DNA of 64,000 nt from positions 69,424,460-69,488,459 of the forward strand of contig NC_041409.2 of NCBI RefSeq assembly GCF_900747795.2, in the 5' to 3' direction. Made by a program: the position numbers and the translations under genes. Below are positions 53,332-64,000 of the stretch, piece after piece. A model generated the notes under the pieces. It was not told where the DNA came from and made no database searches. It saw nothing but the letters and a program-made list of their open reading frames with translations. Within the stretch, counting starts at the first letter, position 1. Each line of letters begins with the position of its first letter. Source of the DNA: Erpetoichthys calabaricus (Eukaryota > Chordata > Cladistia > Polypteriformes > Polypteridae).

Positions 53332-54401
53332 AGGACTGACGAGTTGCACGCCTTCAGCCATTCCTCTTACTATTTAAGGGTGTTGGTATGTTGCCATCAT
53401 CACACATTCCCACATACTCAGCATCAGAGTGTGATCTGTAGGGGGTGTATTAGCATCCCACACACATCCAGACCACACAATCACAGGTTCAAACAAAGAT
53501 ATTTCTCTTAAACAAAGTACTTTTTACAGGTTTTTATCACCTGGTAAATCACAGTCACAATTATTTTTGTTTCTCCTTCCACCTCTTACTGATTCTGATT
53601 CCCATCCCCACCCTGGTCCAGATAACGCAGCTGTTTTTCAACCCAAACCAGGAAGTACTTCTGGTGGAACAAGACTACCACTTGGAACCACTTTTGGGTT
53701 AGGCAGAACCTCTCCATAACATGGAAGCCTGCCCCCTAGTAGCTCCCCTTAGTGATACCCAAGGACCCCAGCGAGGCTCCCAGAAAAACTACAACTCCTG
53801 TGCAGCCCTGCTAGTGTCCAAATGGGTGTCATACCAGAAGGATACTGACACCCAGTGTACTGAGGGAACACATAGCCCCAGAAGACAGTTTACCTCTGTT
53901 CTTCACTAATAATGGCCTCCTAACTGAGAAAGGTACCACTAACCAACAAAGCCATGATGCCCATCCATCCATTTCCTTCCTTTATTAAGGAAGGATTAAG
54001 GCTTCCCAGCCAGGTAAGGATCTATAAATCCTGGCTGGGATGCCAGCCCACCCATGTCTTCCATGATAGTGTGTAGTTTGAGAAACAAATGCTTTACAGG
54101 TTTTCGATTGGCTTCTTCCTTAAATACACACCAAATTTCTGTGTTGCCTGCAACAGAGAAAGCTGTTTCATTTTAGCCATTTTTGAACCAAGAACTGAAC
54201 TTTAAGAATGTCAGTACCTTCCAGGCCCAGAGAAAGAAAATGTAATTGCTTTATTGAACAGAATAACAGGTTTCAGTGGAGTTGATGCAGTTACAAAGGT
54301 TTCTCTAATAACTAATTATCATTCAATCATGACTAAGTAGGGATAAGCAAAGGGAGATGACCATTAGGACACTGACAGAATGGCTGCTGAAATATGTGAA
54401 T

Positions 54402-54626
54402 CTTCTTCTTCTTTCAACTGCTTCCATTTGGGGTTGCCACAGCGGATCATCTTCTTCCATATCTTTCTGTCCTCTGCATCTTGTTCTGTTACACCCATCA
54501 CCTGCATGTCCTCCCTCATCACATCCATAAACCTTCGCTTAGGCCTTCCTCTTCCCTGGCAGCTCTATCCTTAGCATCCTTCTCCCAATATACTCAGCAT
54601 CTCTCCTCTGCACATGTCCAAACCAA
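54402..54626 (-). mobile_element. RTE-type LINE, short 3' piece with 17-bp target duplication
   Basis: The sequence matches the 3' end of the RTE at 30825 (for example CACCCATCACCTGCATGTCC and CTTAGGCCTTCCTCTTCCCT on the plus strand) and has the same GAAGAAG tail on the minus strand. It is flanked by perfect copies of TGCTGAAATATGTGAAT (54385-54401 and 54627-54643). The clean duplication suggests a fairly recent insertion. Confidence 0.93.
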
Positions 54627-54797
54627 TGCTGAAATATGTGAATAATAAATTATTATATATTTTTAATTTTTTTTATGCTGAAATAGTACATTAAAAAGCA
54701 GTCATTTCAAACATTAATAGTCATTGCCAATGCTAGTAATGTCTGGGTTGAATTTTAAATCAATTTAATGGTGCTTTGATAAGAAACACATGAATTT

Positions 54798-55760
54798 CTA
54801 TTCAATTCAATTCTTTATTTTCATGTGTACAAGTACAAGTACTATGTACAACAAAATGCTTGCTTGCATGTGCCCCCGCAGACAGTGAACATAGACAAAA
54901 AACGCACAGTAAATAAATGAATATAAATACGTAAATAAATAAAACCAGAATCCTAGGAATAAATAAAGACAGTGGCAGAAGTATATGTGCAGGTAGCAGT
55001 GGAGGTGACACAAGGTTACCAATTGTTCATGAGTCTGATTGTAGTTGGGTAGAAACTGTTCCTGAACCTGGAGGTGTGTGTCCGAATGGACTTTAGTCGC
55101 TTCCCAGATGGGAGAAGGGTGAAAAGTGACAGTGCGGGATGGCTGGGGTCCCGCATGATATGGTTCACTTTTCTGAGACAGCATGTAGTGTGGATGTCAT
55201 GGATTGCAGGGAGCTGTGTGCCTGTGATCTGCTGTGCTGTATTCACCACATGCTGCAGAGCTCTGCAGTTGCTGTACCAGGATGTCATGCATCCTGTCAG
55301 GATGGATTCCACAGTACACCTGTAAAATCTGCACAGGGTTGTGGGGGACATCCGGGCCTCACTCAGTCTCCTGAGGAAGTAGAGGCGTTGTTGGGCTTTC
55401 TTGACTACTGCCGCTGTGAGGCTTGCCCATTTAAGGTCATCAGTGAGGGTGACTCCGAGGAACCTAAAGCTGCTGACCTGCTCCACAGCCTCACCTCCCC
55501 CCGATGTAGATGGGGCTGTGCTGTTTTCTGTTCATCATCTCCTTAGTTTTGCTAACGTTGAGAGTGAGGTTGTTGTCCTGACACCATTCTGCCAGGAGTC
55601 TGACCTCCTCCCTGTAGGCCGTCTCATTGTCCTCGCTGATCAGACCTATTACAGTGGTATCATCAGCAACCTTGAGGATGGTGTTAGAGCTGTACTTAGC
55701 TATGCAGTCATGGGTGTAGAGAGACATAAACATTTCTGGGTGACTTTTGAATGCTGGTGT
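54798..55760 (-). mobile_element. L2/CR1-type LINE, 5' truncated
   Basis: The minus strand encodes YSSNTILKVADDTTVIGLIS, REEVRLLAEWCQDNNLTLNV and SKTKEMM in one frame. After a frame change come SSFRFLGVTLTDDLKWASLT, QQRLYFLRRLSEARMSPTTL, ESILTGCMTSWY and PSGKRLKSIRTHTSRFRNSF. Human-known catalytic FADD appears as VADD. The tail is GAATTGAATTGAAT, usual for fish L2. It has at least one frame break. Confidence 0.88.
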
Positions 55761-55859
55761 ACATCCATGCATCTTACTGCAGAATTGAATAAATCCATTT
55801 CACATTTGCCCTCAGAGCACAGCCTACTCCTATATCACAACATTTCATTTTAAAAACTA

Positions 55860-56165
55860 CAGCAATTGATCTACTCAGTTGCCAAACATTTAAAGAGTGT
55901 TGTTAAAAGAAGAGATGATGTGATATTCGTGGTAAACATGACCCTATCCCAACTTGTTTGAAACATGTTGCAGGCATCAGTTTCAAAATGACCACATATC
56001 TTTCACAAAACAATACAATTTGTAAGTTTCATTGTTTGATATGTTGTCTTCGTTCTATTTTCAAATAAATATGGGTTTAAATGATTTGCAAAATATTGCA
56101 TTCTGTTTTTATTTACATTTTACACAACAACCCAACTCTTTTGGAAACGAGGTTTCCCATTACAG
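55860..56165. repeat. Interspersed repeat, probably a DNA transposon end, class not determined
   Basis: CCCAACTTGTTTGAAACATG, GATTTGCAAAATATTGCATT and CTGTTTTTATTTACATTTTA with CACAACAACCCAACTC form a series I know from many fish genomes as one end of a DNA element. The terminal repeat partner was not found. Confidence 0.45.
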
Positions 56166-56513
56166 CCACCACTGCACATACCACCCTATTAAAACTATCT
56201 TCTGTACAAAATTATCATTAATTAAAACATTACCAGTACTATTGAAATACTTGATGTACAGACCACATGAGTTTATCTGTCCAATCCTTAACTGACTGTG
56301 ACTTTCTCTTCTGCCATATGGGGTGTTGCTTTGCATACAAATTAAGTCAGAAGTTTTCTTTCGTTGTAATTTTCTTGCTTTTTAGACATTCTGGTGTGTG
56401 TTCAGACCATCATGTGTATGCACATTTATTTATGTATTTATTTGTTTATTTATGTATGTATGTATTTAAAGAGATTCTGTGAAAAGCTGAATTTCCCACT
56501 GGAGACAAAAAAA

Positions 56514-56514
56514 G

Positions 56515-56582
<68 letters not shown>
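56514..56582. repeat. (TTTC)n microsatellite
   Basis: About 17 copies of TTTC in a row. The Phe-Leu-Ser open frame across it is an artefact. Confidence 0.95.
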
Positions 56583-56639
56583 AATATGTCATGCTTATTT
56601 CAAAAATTTGCTGCTTCAGATTGTTGTCTCAAATAAAAA

Positions 56640-59100
56640 TATATGCCACTGAAACAATAAAAGATGCTAAACTAGAAAATGAGTTAAAAGTAAACACTAA
56701 TTTTAACTATATTCTAACTATTTGAGCATATGTATTATTCACTGAATCAAAATAAACTTTTATTTAGCATTTTTGAAGTAATTTTACAATATACCATTTC
56801 TTATGTATTGGTATTGGCATTTGTTGACTAAGTATATGTATGAATGAGTTCAATTGGTTTAACTCTAAAATGTGAACAAATGTAAACTAATGGCAATTCA
56901 ATATTGTCCTGTAATTAATGCTTATGTCATTCTGATTAAGCCCACTGTAAAATATCTGAGAATACCAGTTACCAAAAACATTTATTCAAATGAAAGTCTA
57001 AATATTTGCAGTACAACTGATAAATGTTAATATAAGCTAATACATACAGTATTTGTAGAAGGATATGTCGATATTAGATGTAGTTTATTTATCAAAAATG
57101 GAAAGCCTTTCAAGATGTATCTATCCAGCTTTCACATTAGCTATTTCACAAACAACTATAAAAAAAATCAAGTTAACTTTGACTTTACTTGGAGTACTTG
57201 CAAAAGAAACCGTATTATATGGGAAAAGCCATACTAATTAAAGTTTTAAAGATAGTTGTAGCTGCGTTTTTCCAAAGTTACCAAAGTTCAGCAGCTCTAA
57301 CTCAAAAAATGGGATTCAACAAAAGCCTGACGCGTAGAAATTATTCCACAGACAAAAAATCTTTGTTTTTAAAAGTTTGTTAAAATTCAAAGTAAAACAG
57401 TTCACACAAAAAAGAAAATTAAAATAGCAAAAAAAAAGGAAAATTCTTATTAAGAAAAGTTCTGTTCAAAGCTTAAATCTTGTTACATCTCAAATCGCTA
57501 CTATTTGCTTAACATTTCTGAACCATTTCAAAACGGTCAGAAAACTGTATGCTTATCCCATTTCTAAGTTGAAAATGGGTCTTTCAAGTCCCTGCTTGGC
57601 TGGGACCTGTTCTAAACACAACTGAATCTATTATCACACTGTATCTCAGTTATAGCAAGAAGGTTCTATATCTTACTAACTTATAGGGGGAAAAGACTAT
57701 ACATCGTCTACGACTATGGAAGAAATTATATTCTATTCAAATTAAGCAAACATTAATATGAGTTTAACTCAAAACTTTAACTTTCTAAGATTGGCTCTTA
57801 CAATAGTGGTGTGCAAGCTATAAACTTAAATGGTAAACTGCTTAAATGGTACTATTAAGATCAAGTGGTTGAAATCCCTTTTAACTATCTAGTAATAATT
57901 TTGATATAATATTACTAGAGAAATATTTGTCAAAATTGGAGGTTTTCAGTTTTATCATCTTGTGTCTTTAATATTCACAAAATACCTTTAAAATGGTCTT
58001 CTTTTCACTACCAAGTGTTATTATACTAGAAACTGATGTTTGTTCACAATTTTACGCGGCATGATAATCCAGTTTAGAATAACAGGTACATTTTGATTAA
58101 AAAAACAAATTGCCACACAACAAAATCTGAACAGAACAGAGAATTCGGTCTATAATTTGATATTGGACATCAAAGGAAATTTTAGGCTTTTTAAAGACTT
58201 CTGTTTAAACTATAAATTTAACATTATTCAAAAATAATATAGTTTGTTTATTAAAGCTATTCCGTGTATAGGTTAGGTACTGTAGAATGCATTTTTCAAA
58301 TTCTGTTGTATTAATTCTCCTTCTTCCTTCCAACTTGTTCAAATAAGAATTCCATGTCTTAATATTATCCAGGGAACACTATACATCATTTAAGAACTAA
58401 ATATTTCACATTTCTTGTTCCTGTAAAATCTAGAAAATAGAAAAAGAAATTCATTTAAAATTTTTAAACAATATATACCCTTCTAAGGAAGACAGCGAAT
58501 TGGTTTTGCTTGTGATAACTGTGAATTTTGCAGAGATAACGAAACAACTCATCATTTTTTTTTCTTTCGTACTTATTCCAACAAGTTCTGGTATCATTTA
58601 CATAAATATATCCAAAATGTATTACCTTGACAGTTTCTCTAGCCATTATATTGCTTTCGGTATTATGTTAAAAACAAACAAGGTGACCTTTTAGTTAATG
58701 CTCTTATTGTTTTAAGTAAATATTTATTCATAAATATAAGCATCTTAACGTTATTCATTATCTATCAATTTTTATAAGACAATATTTATTTTTCTTTCTT
58801 AAGTATGTGAAGGAAAGAGCTGATGAATGATGGGTACATTTAGCCTAAGGAGTACATTTTAGTGAATATTTAATTCCTCTACCTGTATAATGTATTGTAT
58901 TTTTATTACTTTAACGTCTTTGATATTTATATTCATTTATCCTTATTCTTACGTTTAATGTTAAGTTACGCCTGGTTCTTTATTATTTTGATTAAGATAG
59001 TTTTTATTTTAAAAAGATATGCTTAATTAGTTGTATATTATGTCTATAAAGAAATAATTTGAAACACGTATAAATAAGTACAGTTTTAGTAACGAAGATA
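56640..59100. other. Intergenic, AT-rich, nothing recognised except the 42-bp source
   Basis: The stretch has very low GC and no open frame with family likeness. Bases 57533-57574 are the copy identical to the insertion in the EEF1B2 pseudogene. Confidence 0.5.
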
Positions 59101-59103
59101 TTT

Positions 59104-59165
59104 GCGGAAGTGCTGTGCGTCACGTGAGACGGCTACCTTTCCCGGATGTAGGAAGTTGTAAGCCT
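59104..59165 (+). promoter_or_regulatory. Promoter-like block of unknown gene
   Basis: A CpG-containing patch in AT-rich DNA carries GCGGAAGT (ETS type, 59104-59111), the palindrome TCACGTGA (E-box, TFEB/MITF-like, 59120-59127) and CCCGGATGTAGGAAG. No TATA box is seen. It could be a start for a rightward gene such as AP5M1, whose coding part would then lie outside the window. This is inference from motifs and remembered synteny only. Confidence 0.35.
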
Positions 59166-59948
59166 GGCATCGGTACAGTGCTGAAGATCTAGAGAGATGC
59201 CCTGGTAATTCGTTGGTACAGTACTGCTGTTCACCCTAAGCACGTGTGCACCCGAAAGTAGACTAGAAAGAGGAAGCTAATCGGGAAGGCGTTAATCGAA
59301 ATTACATACTTTGGAGCAACGGAAAAAAGAATTCGCCATTGAACTGGAACTTCTGGTTAATTTCTACGATATCTGCATCATATCAGAAGATTGTCTCGTT
59401 AATTGGCAGAATCGATAATGTGAATATTTTTATTTATTATATACGTCGTCGCCGGTTTTTATGTACGATTAACACGCTTTTGGTCTTGCAAAGGAATTTA
59501 TATAGATGAGGAAATCTCTTAGTATTTAATATGGAGACAATCATTGCCGAAATTTCTCCACCATGAGAAATGGAACTTTTGTTTATTTACATTTTAAGAT
59601 CTGTGAATACATAAATCGGTCTCTTTCCAATTGATTTGTTGTTTCCAACTTTTTAACAAGAAATTTAAAAGTTGTCATAAAAGAGCACCACTATTTTTAT
59701 TGGAGCAAAAGCACCATTAGGTTAACGACAGCCTCATAAAGCAGTTTGTTTTGCAGTCTGACACCTTCCTTTGGAAGGTTATATATTTTCTAAATTAATA
59801 GCAAAGAACCTTTGCTACCTTATTTAGTTGGTGATTTTTGGTGGTGTGTGAAGTCTTGCACTTTCCGCTATTAAAGCTTTCATGTTATTTATAGTGGCCG
59901 TACACACTGTCCTCTCCGGATCTCCGTAGTATACAGCCCAGAAGTCAA

Positions 59949-60060
59949 TGAGATCAAATCGTTCGTTTCTCCGTTTTCGATTGAGTATATGATTCCTAGG
60001 TTGTTGAGATCAAATCGTTCGTTTCTCCGTTTTCGATTGAGTATATGATTCCTAGGTTGT
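59949..60060. repeat. Exact 56-bp tandem duplication
   Basis: The unit beginning TGAGATCAAATCGTTCGTTT and ending TTCCTAGGTTGT occurs twice in a row without a mismatch. A third copy starts (TGAGCTCAAA) but breaks off. The identity implies a recent event or an assembly artefact. Confidence 0.95.
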
Positions 60061-60289
60061 TGAGCTCAAATGTAAGAGAACTTCTTGTGGACACCCGTGG
60101 TACATCGACGGAAGAAACACACCCACCCAGGCTATGCAGACCTCATGTGACCAAATGTGATGAGGTATATTTAATGTCCAATAAGAAAAAAAAATAGCGC
60201 CTATGCAACTTGGAGCTGATGGTTCCAGCACTCTGGGCTTGAACCCCACAAGTAATACATGTTAGGTTATTCAGTGATTTCTAATTGGC

Positions 60290-60400
60290 CATTTGTGTGT
60301 ATGAGAAGGACATGCAATAATGTGCCCAATGCTGCTTGGATAGGCTCCAGCTTCTACAACCCTGAGTAGGATTAAGGAAGTTTAAGAACATCATGTTATG
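60290..60400 (+). repeat. SINE tail fragment
   Basis: AATGTGCCCAATGCTGCTTG followed by GATAGGCTCCAGCTTCTAC and CCCTGAGTAGGATTAAGGAA matches the 3' part of the common tRNA-type SINE (usual form GGATAGGCTCCAGC...CCCTGA..TGGATAA). The head is absent. Confidence 0.55.
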
Positions 60401-60564
60401 TTACAAAGTATCATTAAATGCATTTTGCATAATGAGCAATATATTACTTTAATCAGCAGTTAAAAAAAAAGAAAGAAAAGAATTCCCTTTACTATTTAAC
60501 AATTTTATTTATCGGCCCTTTCTCAGCTGCTAGCTGTTGTTACTGCATGTAAGCAGAGGAGCAC

Positions 60565-61290
60565 ATTGGGCTTTGGTAACCTTAAATTTCCCTTTAGCCT
60601 TAAAGTCCTCATCAACTACTTGGCTGATAGAAGCAATGTCATAGGGTATGTGTCTTCTCAAGCAGATGTGGTGGTTTTTGAGTCTCTGTCCAGTCCACCA
60701 CCTTCAGATATCTTTCAATGTCCATCATTGGTATAACCACATCAATTCTTAGGAGAAGGAAAAATGTGGCCTCTCTGGAGTAAAGAAACCTGTGAGAAAA
60801 TACATCCCAGCAGAGACTGAAGACACAACAGCACCTAAGAACGAGGAGGAGGATGATGATGATGATGCCATTGATCTTTTTGAGTCTAATACGGAAGAAG
60901 AGTGTGAGGAGGCAAAGAAAATAAAAGAAGAACACCTGACACAACTTGAAGCAAAGATATCAAGGAAGCCAACACTCCTCACCAAATCCTCCATCTTCTT
61001 TGAAATGAAGCCTTGGGATGTTGAGATGGGCATGGCAAAGCTGGAAGAACACATTTCAACCATTTAATACGGTCAGAAAACTGTATGCTTATCCCATTTC
61101 TAAGTTGAAAGGGCAGCCTTTCATGTGGCTCCTCCAAACTGATCCCAGTAGGCTACAGAATGAAGGAGCCTCAGATCCAGTGTGTTCTTTAAGATGACAA
61201 ATTTGGCCCTGACCAGCTAGAAGAGCTCATCACAGGCTTTGAGGACTATATCCAGTCGATAGACATGGCAGCTTTAAACAAAAGTTATCC
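60565..61290 (+). pseudogene. EEF1B2: Processed pseudogene of EEF1B2 (elongation factor 1-beta)
   Basis: The parent gene makes the guanine-exchange subunit that recharges eEF1A during translation. Here, without introns, one can read (M)[42 protein letters not shown], then the acidic hinge and [69 protein letters not shown] and [10 protein letters not shown]. The start codon is disturbed, frames shift near the KxKKPVRKYIPAE part, and GAA has become TAA before DDKFG. A 42-bp block (61069-61110) foreign to the gene interrupts it after HISTI. T-run then A-run follow at 61292-61326. Divergence is large, so it is old. Confidence 0.9.
61069..61110 (+). repeat. 42-bp insertion identical to 57533-57574
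   Basis: ACGGTCAGAAAACTGTATGC through CTAAGTTGAAA is an exact match, same direction, of 57533-57574. In this place it splits the EEF1B2 pseudogene reading, so this is the receiving site. The bases AACCATTT just before the block occur near both sites, like microhomology at a junction. Confidence 0.9.
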
Positions 61291-61292
61291 AG

Positions 61293-61325
<33 letters not shown>

Positions 61326-61554
61326 CAATTAAGCTCTTTAGCAACAAAAAAAGTTACCAAGTAGTGTAGTAGACATTTAAAATTTGACTTGATGTTTTAG
61401 AGGATTGGATTGGAGAGCTTTGGCTGAATAGCATGTTCTTATCAAAAGTTTTCTAATGTTCTGACATAACATATCCTAACCAAAAATTTGCTGAGCCATA
61501 GGGTCTACAGCCAACCGTGGTTGCACTAATTGTAAGGTCTGCTCATATGTACAC

Positions 61555-61715
61555 ATACACAAAGTCAGTCTGGAATTGCCACAGTGTTTCTGGGGAGGAA
61601 AACCCATGCAGGCATAAGGAGAACGTGCAATCTCCACATTGGCAATAACTGGGTGAGGACTTCGACCGAAGGCATTGGATCTGTTGGGCCACAGCACCAC
61701 TCACTGTGATGCCCC
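61555..61715 (-). repeat. tRNA-derived SINE copy
   Basis: On the minus strand GGGCATCACAGTGAGTGGTG with CTGTGGCCCAACAGATCC is the tRNA-like head. TGGAGATTGCACGTTCTCCT and GGGTTTTCCTCCCCAGAAAC follow as the family body. It is the same family as the copy at 63846. Confidence 0.7.
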
Positions 61716-62372
61716 ATACTCATTTTGGTTCCATAAATATTTTACAATAAGGTTTTATTTATTTTTATGTTTTTCAGATGACATTTCTTTGACTGCATTG
61801 TATTGTACTACTGATAAAGTCTTTTCCATGTTTGCTCTGGTCCAGTTCTTCTTGCATAGGAGAAGATGAGTATAAGATCTCTTTGGGTGATTAGTGAAGA
61901 AAACAGAGGATCTGGGGTGGTACTGTTTTCAAGGTAAATGCATTTAAATCTCATTTTAGCTAATAAAAGAAGGTGTCATGTAATTCAAGGACAGTATCTT
62001 AATCCAACCTAAGCCACTCTAAAGCTTTTCACCACTAATTCTAGATACTGGAAGTGTTTCAGATAGGCAGTAAGAAAAATCTAGAACAAATCCATTCAAG
62101 AAGAAAACTCCTAGTTACATCCTTTGATAAAAGACAGCTATTGACAGCAAGAAGTCACCACAGTTTTTGCCTCAGCATTACTTTTTTTAAGTGGTATAAT
62201 AATCTTAATTAAAAATTTAGCTTAAAATGATTTGTAGCACGCTGTCAAAATATATTTATATATGAAGTGTTTCTTTGGCACGTATTATCAACATGAATTA
62301 TAATATGGTGGTCTCCAGATAATAACAAAAGTTCCTTTAATTTACTGTAGTTTTCGGTCTTTCGTATTTCTG

Positions 62373-62936
62373 TCTATTATAATAAAAAAATTCTGAGATG
62401 AGATGTGATTTTTTTCAGAGAGAGATACTTTCATGTCCTGCGAGATGAGACCTTGTGTCAAGAGATTTAACCACGCCCGGGGCCGGAAATAAAAGGCAAA
62501 GAGTAGATGACAAAGTAAAGTCGTAAAGAATTCAAAAACGTTGGTGCGATACACATGCAGAGCAGGTCAGAGATAATGAAAGTACTAAAATTCGAAAGTC
62601 TCAAAACAATTATATTAAAGATTGCATTAGCGCAAACAAACAGAAATTATTACTCTGAAATAACAGAACAGCGAAAAGAGATTGAACATATTGTTTGGCT
62701 TTAAACTTTAAGTCAGAGACTTGTAGATCATCTAAGTCATGTTACCATCAGGGAAAAGTTGTGTTTCTTCCCAATGAAGAGGCTTATCCGCGAGAATTAA
62801 AAGATTTGTTGTTTGGTGAAAGTGAAATCCACAAACGTGCGTGAGTGGCAGAGAGAAGCGCAGTGGCTGGCGTGTAGCACAGGCCGGGGGGGTGGGGGGG
62901 TTTTGAACAAAGCGAGCAGGGGGTGAAGCCCCCTAG
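62373..62936 (+). mobile_element. Non-autonomous Helitron, second family
   Basis: The left end TCTATTATAATAAAAAAATT and the right end hairpin GGGGG-TGAA-GCCCCC followed by TAG form the usual Helitron signature; a T follows. There are no Rep or helicase frames in the 560 bases. GC rises near the right end. The left border is less sure than the right. Confidence 0.75.
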
Positions 62937-63845
62937 TAATTCAATAAAATGAAGTGTGGCCAAATCCATAGGCCATTAGATAATTTTCTTTAGCATCAAT
63001 GTCCAACATGACTACTGTTATTGTGGAGCTTGCAGGTGCTCCTGCATCAACATCTTTATTCTTTTTTTTTGTGGTGCACTTTTCTCCACCATACTAGTAT
63101 CCTGCAAATCACTGCTTTGTGGCAGTACTCTTGGGGAAAGACCCCTGCTCTCTAAAACTATATAATTAGGAAAGTGAAGCTTGAAGAAGGATGAGGTGAA
63201 ATAATATACTTCATATTCATAGTAAAAAATGGATAGAAACACACAAAGGCAAGAAGTGTTGTACAGCCAGGCCATAAATAAAAACCTAATAATAATGATG
63301 CATTTTCTTTATTATACCTTTCCCAAGTTCAAAGCACAAAACAATCAAAAAGTACATAGGAAAATAGAGATAAAACTATGGTATAAGATAAACATATAAA
63401 ATAAAACTATATATAACAGCATCTGAGAGTTGATGGGTAACTTAGAAGCACATAAGCCTGAAAATGCTGTCACGTCCTTTTAAAGTTTTTAGGCTAAATT
63501 TGATGTTAGGCAAAATCTTAATTTTCCATTGTTCCTTAAAGCTCACTAGTGCCTTTGAATTCTCTGGCCTAGGAAAAGCTTATAAGCAGGTATTTCTATG
63601 TCTTTGTTATATACCATTTTGATGTTAGATTTCTAAAATTAAAGAATGAGTAAAAAAAAAAAATTATGATGTGCTTCTGCATTATTTTATTAATTAATGC
63701 TGTACTGTTTAGCTGTTATTATTGTAAAGGATTTTGAGCCACTTTCATCTATGAAAATATGCTATATAAACAAATGTTGTGTAAGCAAAATGAAATTATA
63801 AAATATTAGGCTAAGTGAAGTAATTCTTAAAATATTTTGATTGGG

Positions 63846-64000
63846 AGAGCATGGTGGCATAGTGATAGCACTGCTGTCTTGCAGTAATGAGACCAGGGTT
63901 GTTGTCCTGGGTCCTTGCTGTGTAAAGTATGCATGTTCTCCCTGTGTCCAAAATCATGCAGCTTAGGTGGACTTGCGGTTCTAAATTGGCCCTAGTGTGT
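63846..64000 (+). repeat. tRNA-derived SINE, runs off the window
   Basis: TGGTGGCATAGTGATAGCAC is an A-box region and GACCAGGGTTGTTGTCCTGG the B-box region. GCATGTTCTCCCTGTGTCC and CTAAATTGGCCCTAGTGTGT follow the body of the abundant fish SINE family. The tail is beyond base 64000. Confidence 0.85.

Noticed and set aside
55074-55853. Plus-strand frames of 83-150 codons
   Set aside because: They are antisense to the L2-type LINE; the minus strand carries the family motifs.
56394-56636. 80-codon frame with Phe-Leu-Ser repeats
   Set aside because: It is a translation of the (TTTC)n microsatellite.
60639-61063. Minus-strand frames of 101 and 104 codons, rich in Ser
   Set aside because: They are antisense to the EEF1B2 pseudogene, whose acidic codons read as Ser runs in reverse.

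Overview
The window looks like vertebrate nuclear DNA, most likely from a ray-finned fish. It is AT-rich, has long introns with GT-AG borders, and carries hAT, Tc1/mariner, Helitron, RTE, L2 and tRNA-SINE repeats of fish type. The protein it encodes is closer to my memory of zebrafish than of human. The repeat mix reminds me of bichir/reedfish, but that species guess is weak. Nothing here is prokaryotic: there are no operons, CRISPR arrays or phage genes.

The one intact gene is EXOC5 (SEC10, an exocyst subunit). It lies on the minus strand and spans 11401-52780. I could place 18 coding exons, all with GT-AG borders and compatible phases. They add up to 2127 nt, which is 708 codons plus a stop, the length I recall for the human protein. 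Translation starts at 52780 and stops at 11401. The promoter and 5' leader are probably in the CpG-containing stretch at about 52790-53040.

The introns are full of transposon relics. Intron 11 has a Tc1 relic. Intron 10 has a hAT fold-back composite, a small MITE, a hAT transposase relic with a BED finger, and a duplicated microsatellite block. Intron 8 has a pogo-like MITE with a minisatellite. Intron 7 has an RTE LINE. Intron 4 has a LINE with a GGAT tail. Intron 2 has a Tc1 element and a mariner relic. Intron 1 has a Helitron and a hAT MITE. Many of these have clean target-site duplications.

Left of EXOC5 (1-11400) there is no confirmed gene. Two stretches at 8922-9154 and 6411-6563 (minus) could be exons of an unrecognised gene. 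The first would take its splice acceptor from the end of a hAT element.

Right of EXOC5 (53041-64000) I find no intact coding gene. In mammals AP5M1 lies head-to-head with EXOC5, but I see none of its coding sequence here. This side holds an L2 LINE, a short RTE insertion, a processed EEF1B2 pseudogene with a 42-bp insertion matching DNA 3.5 kb away, a promoter-like block near 59.1 kb, an exact 56-bp tandem duplication, a second Helitron and a SINE running off the end. I did not find a convincing new biological system; the most unusual items are rearranged mobile elements and the possible hAT-derived splice site.
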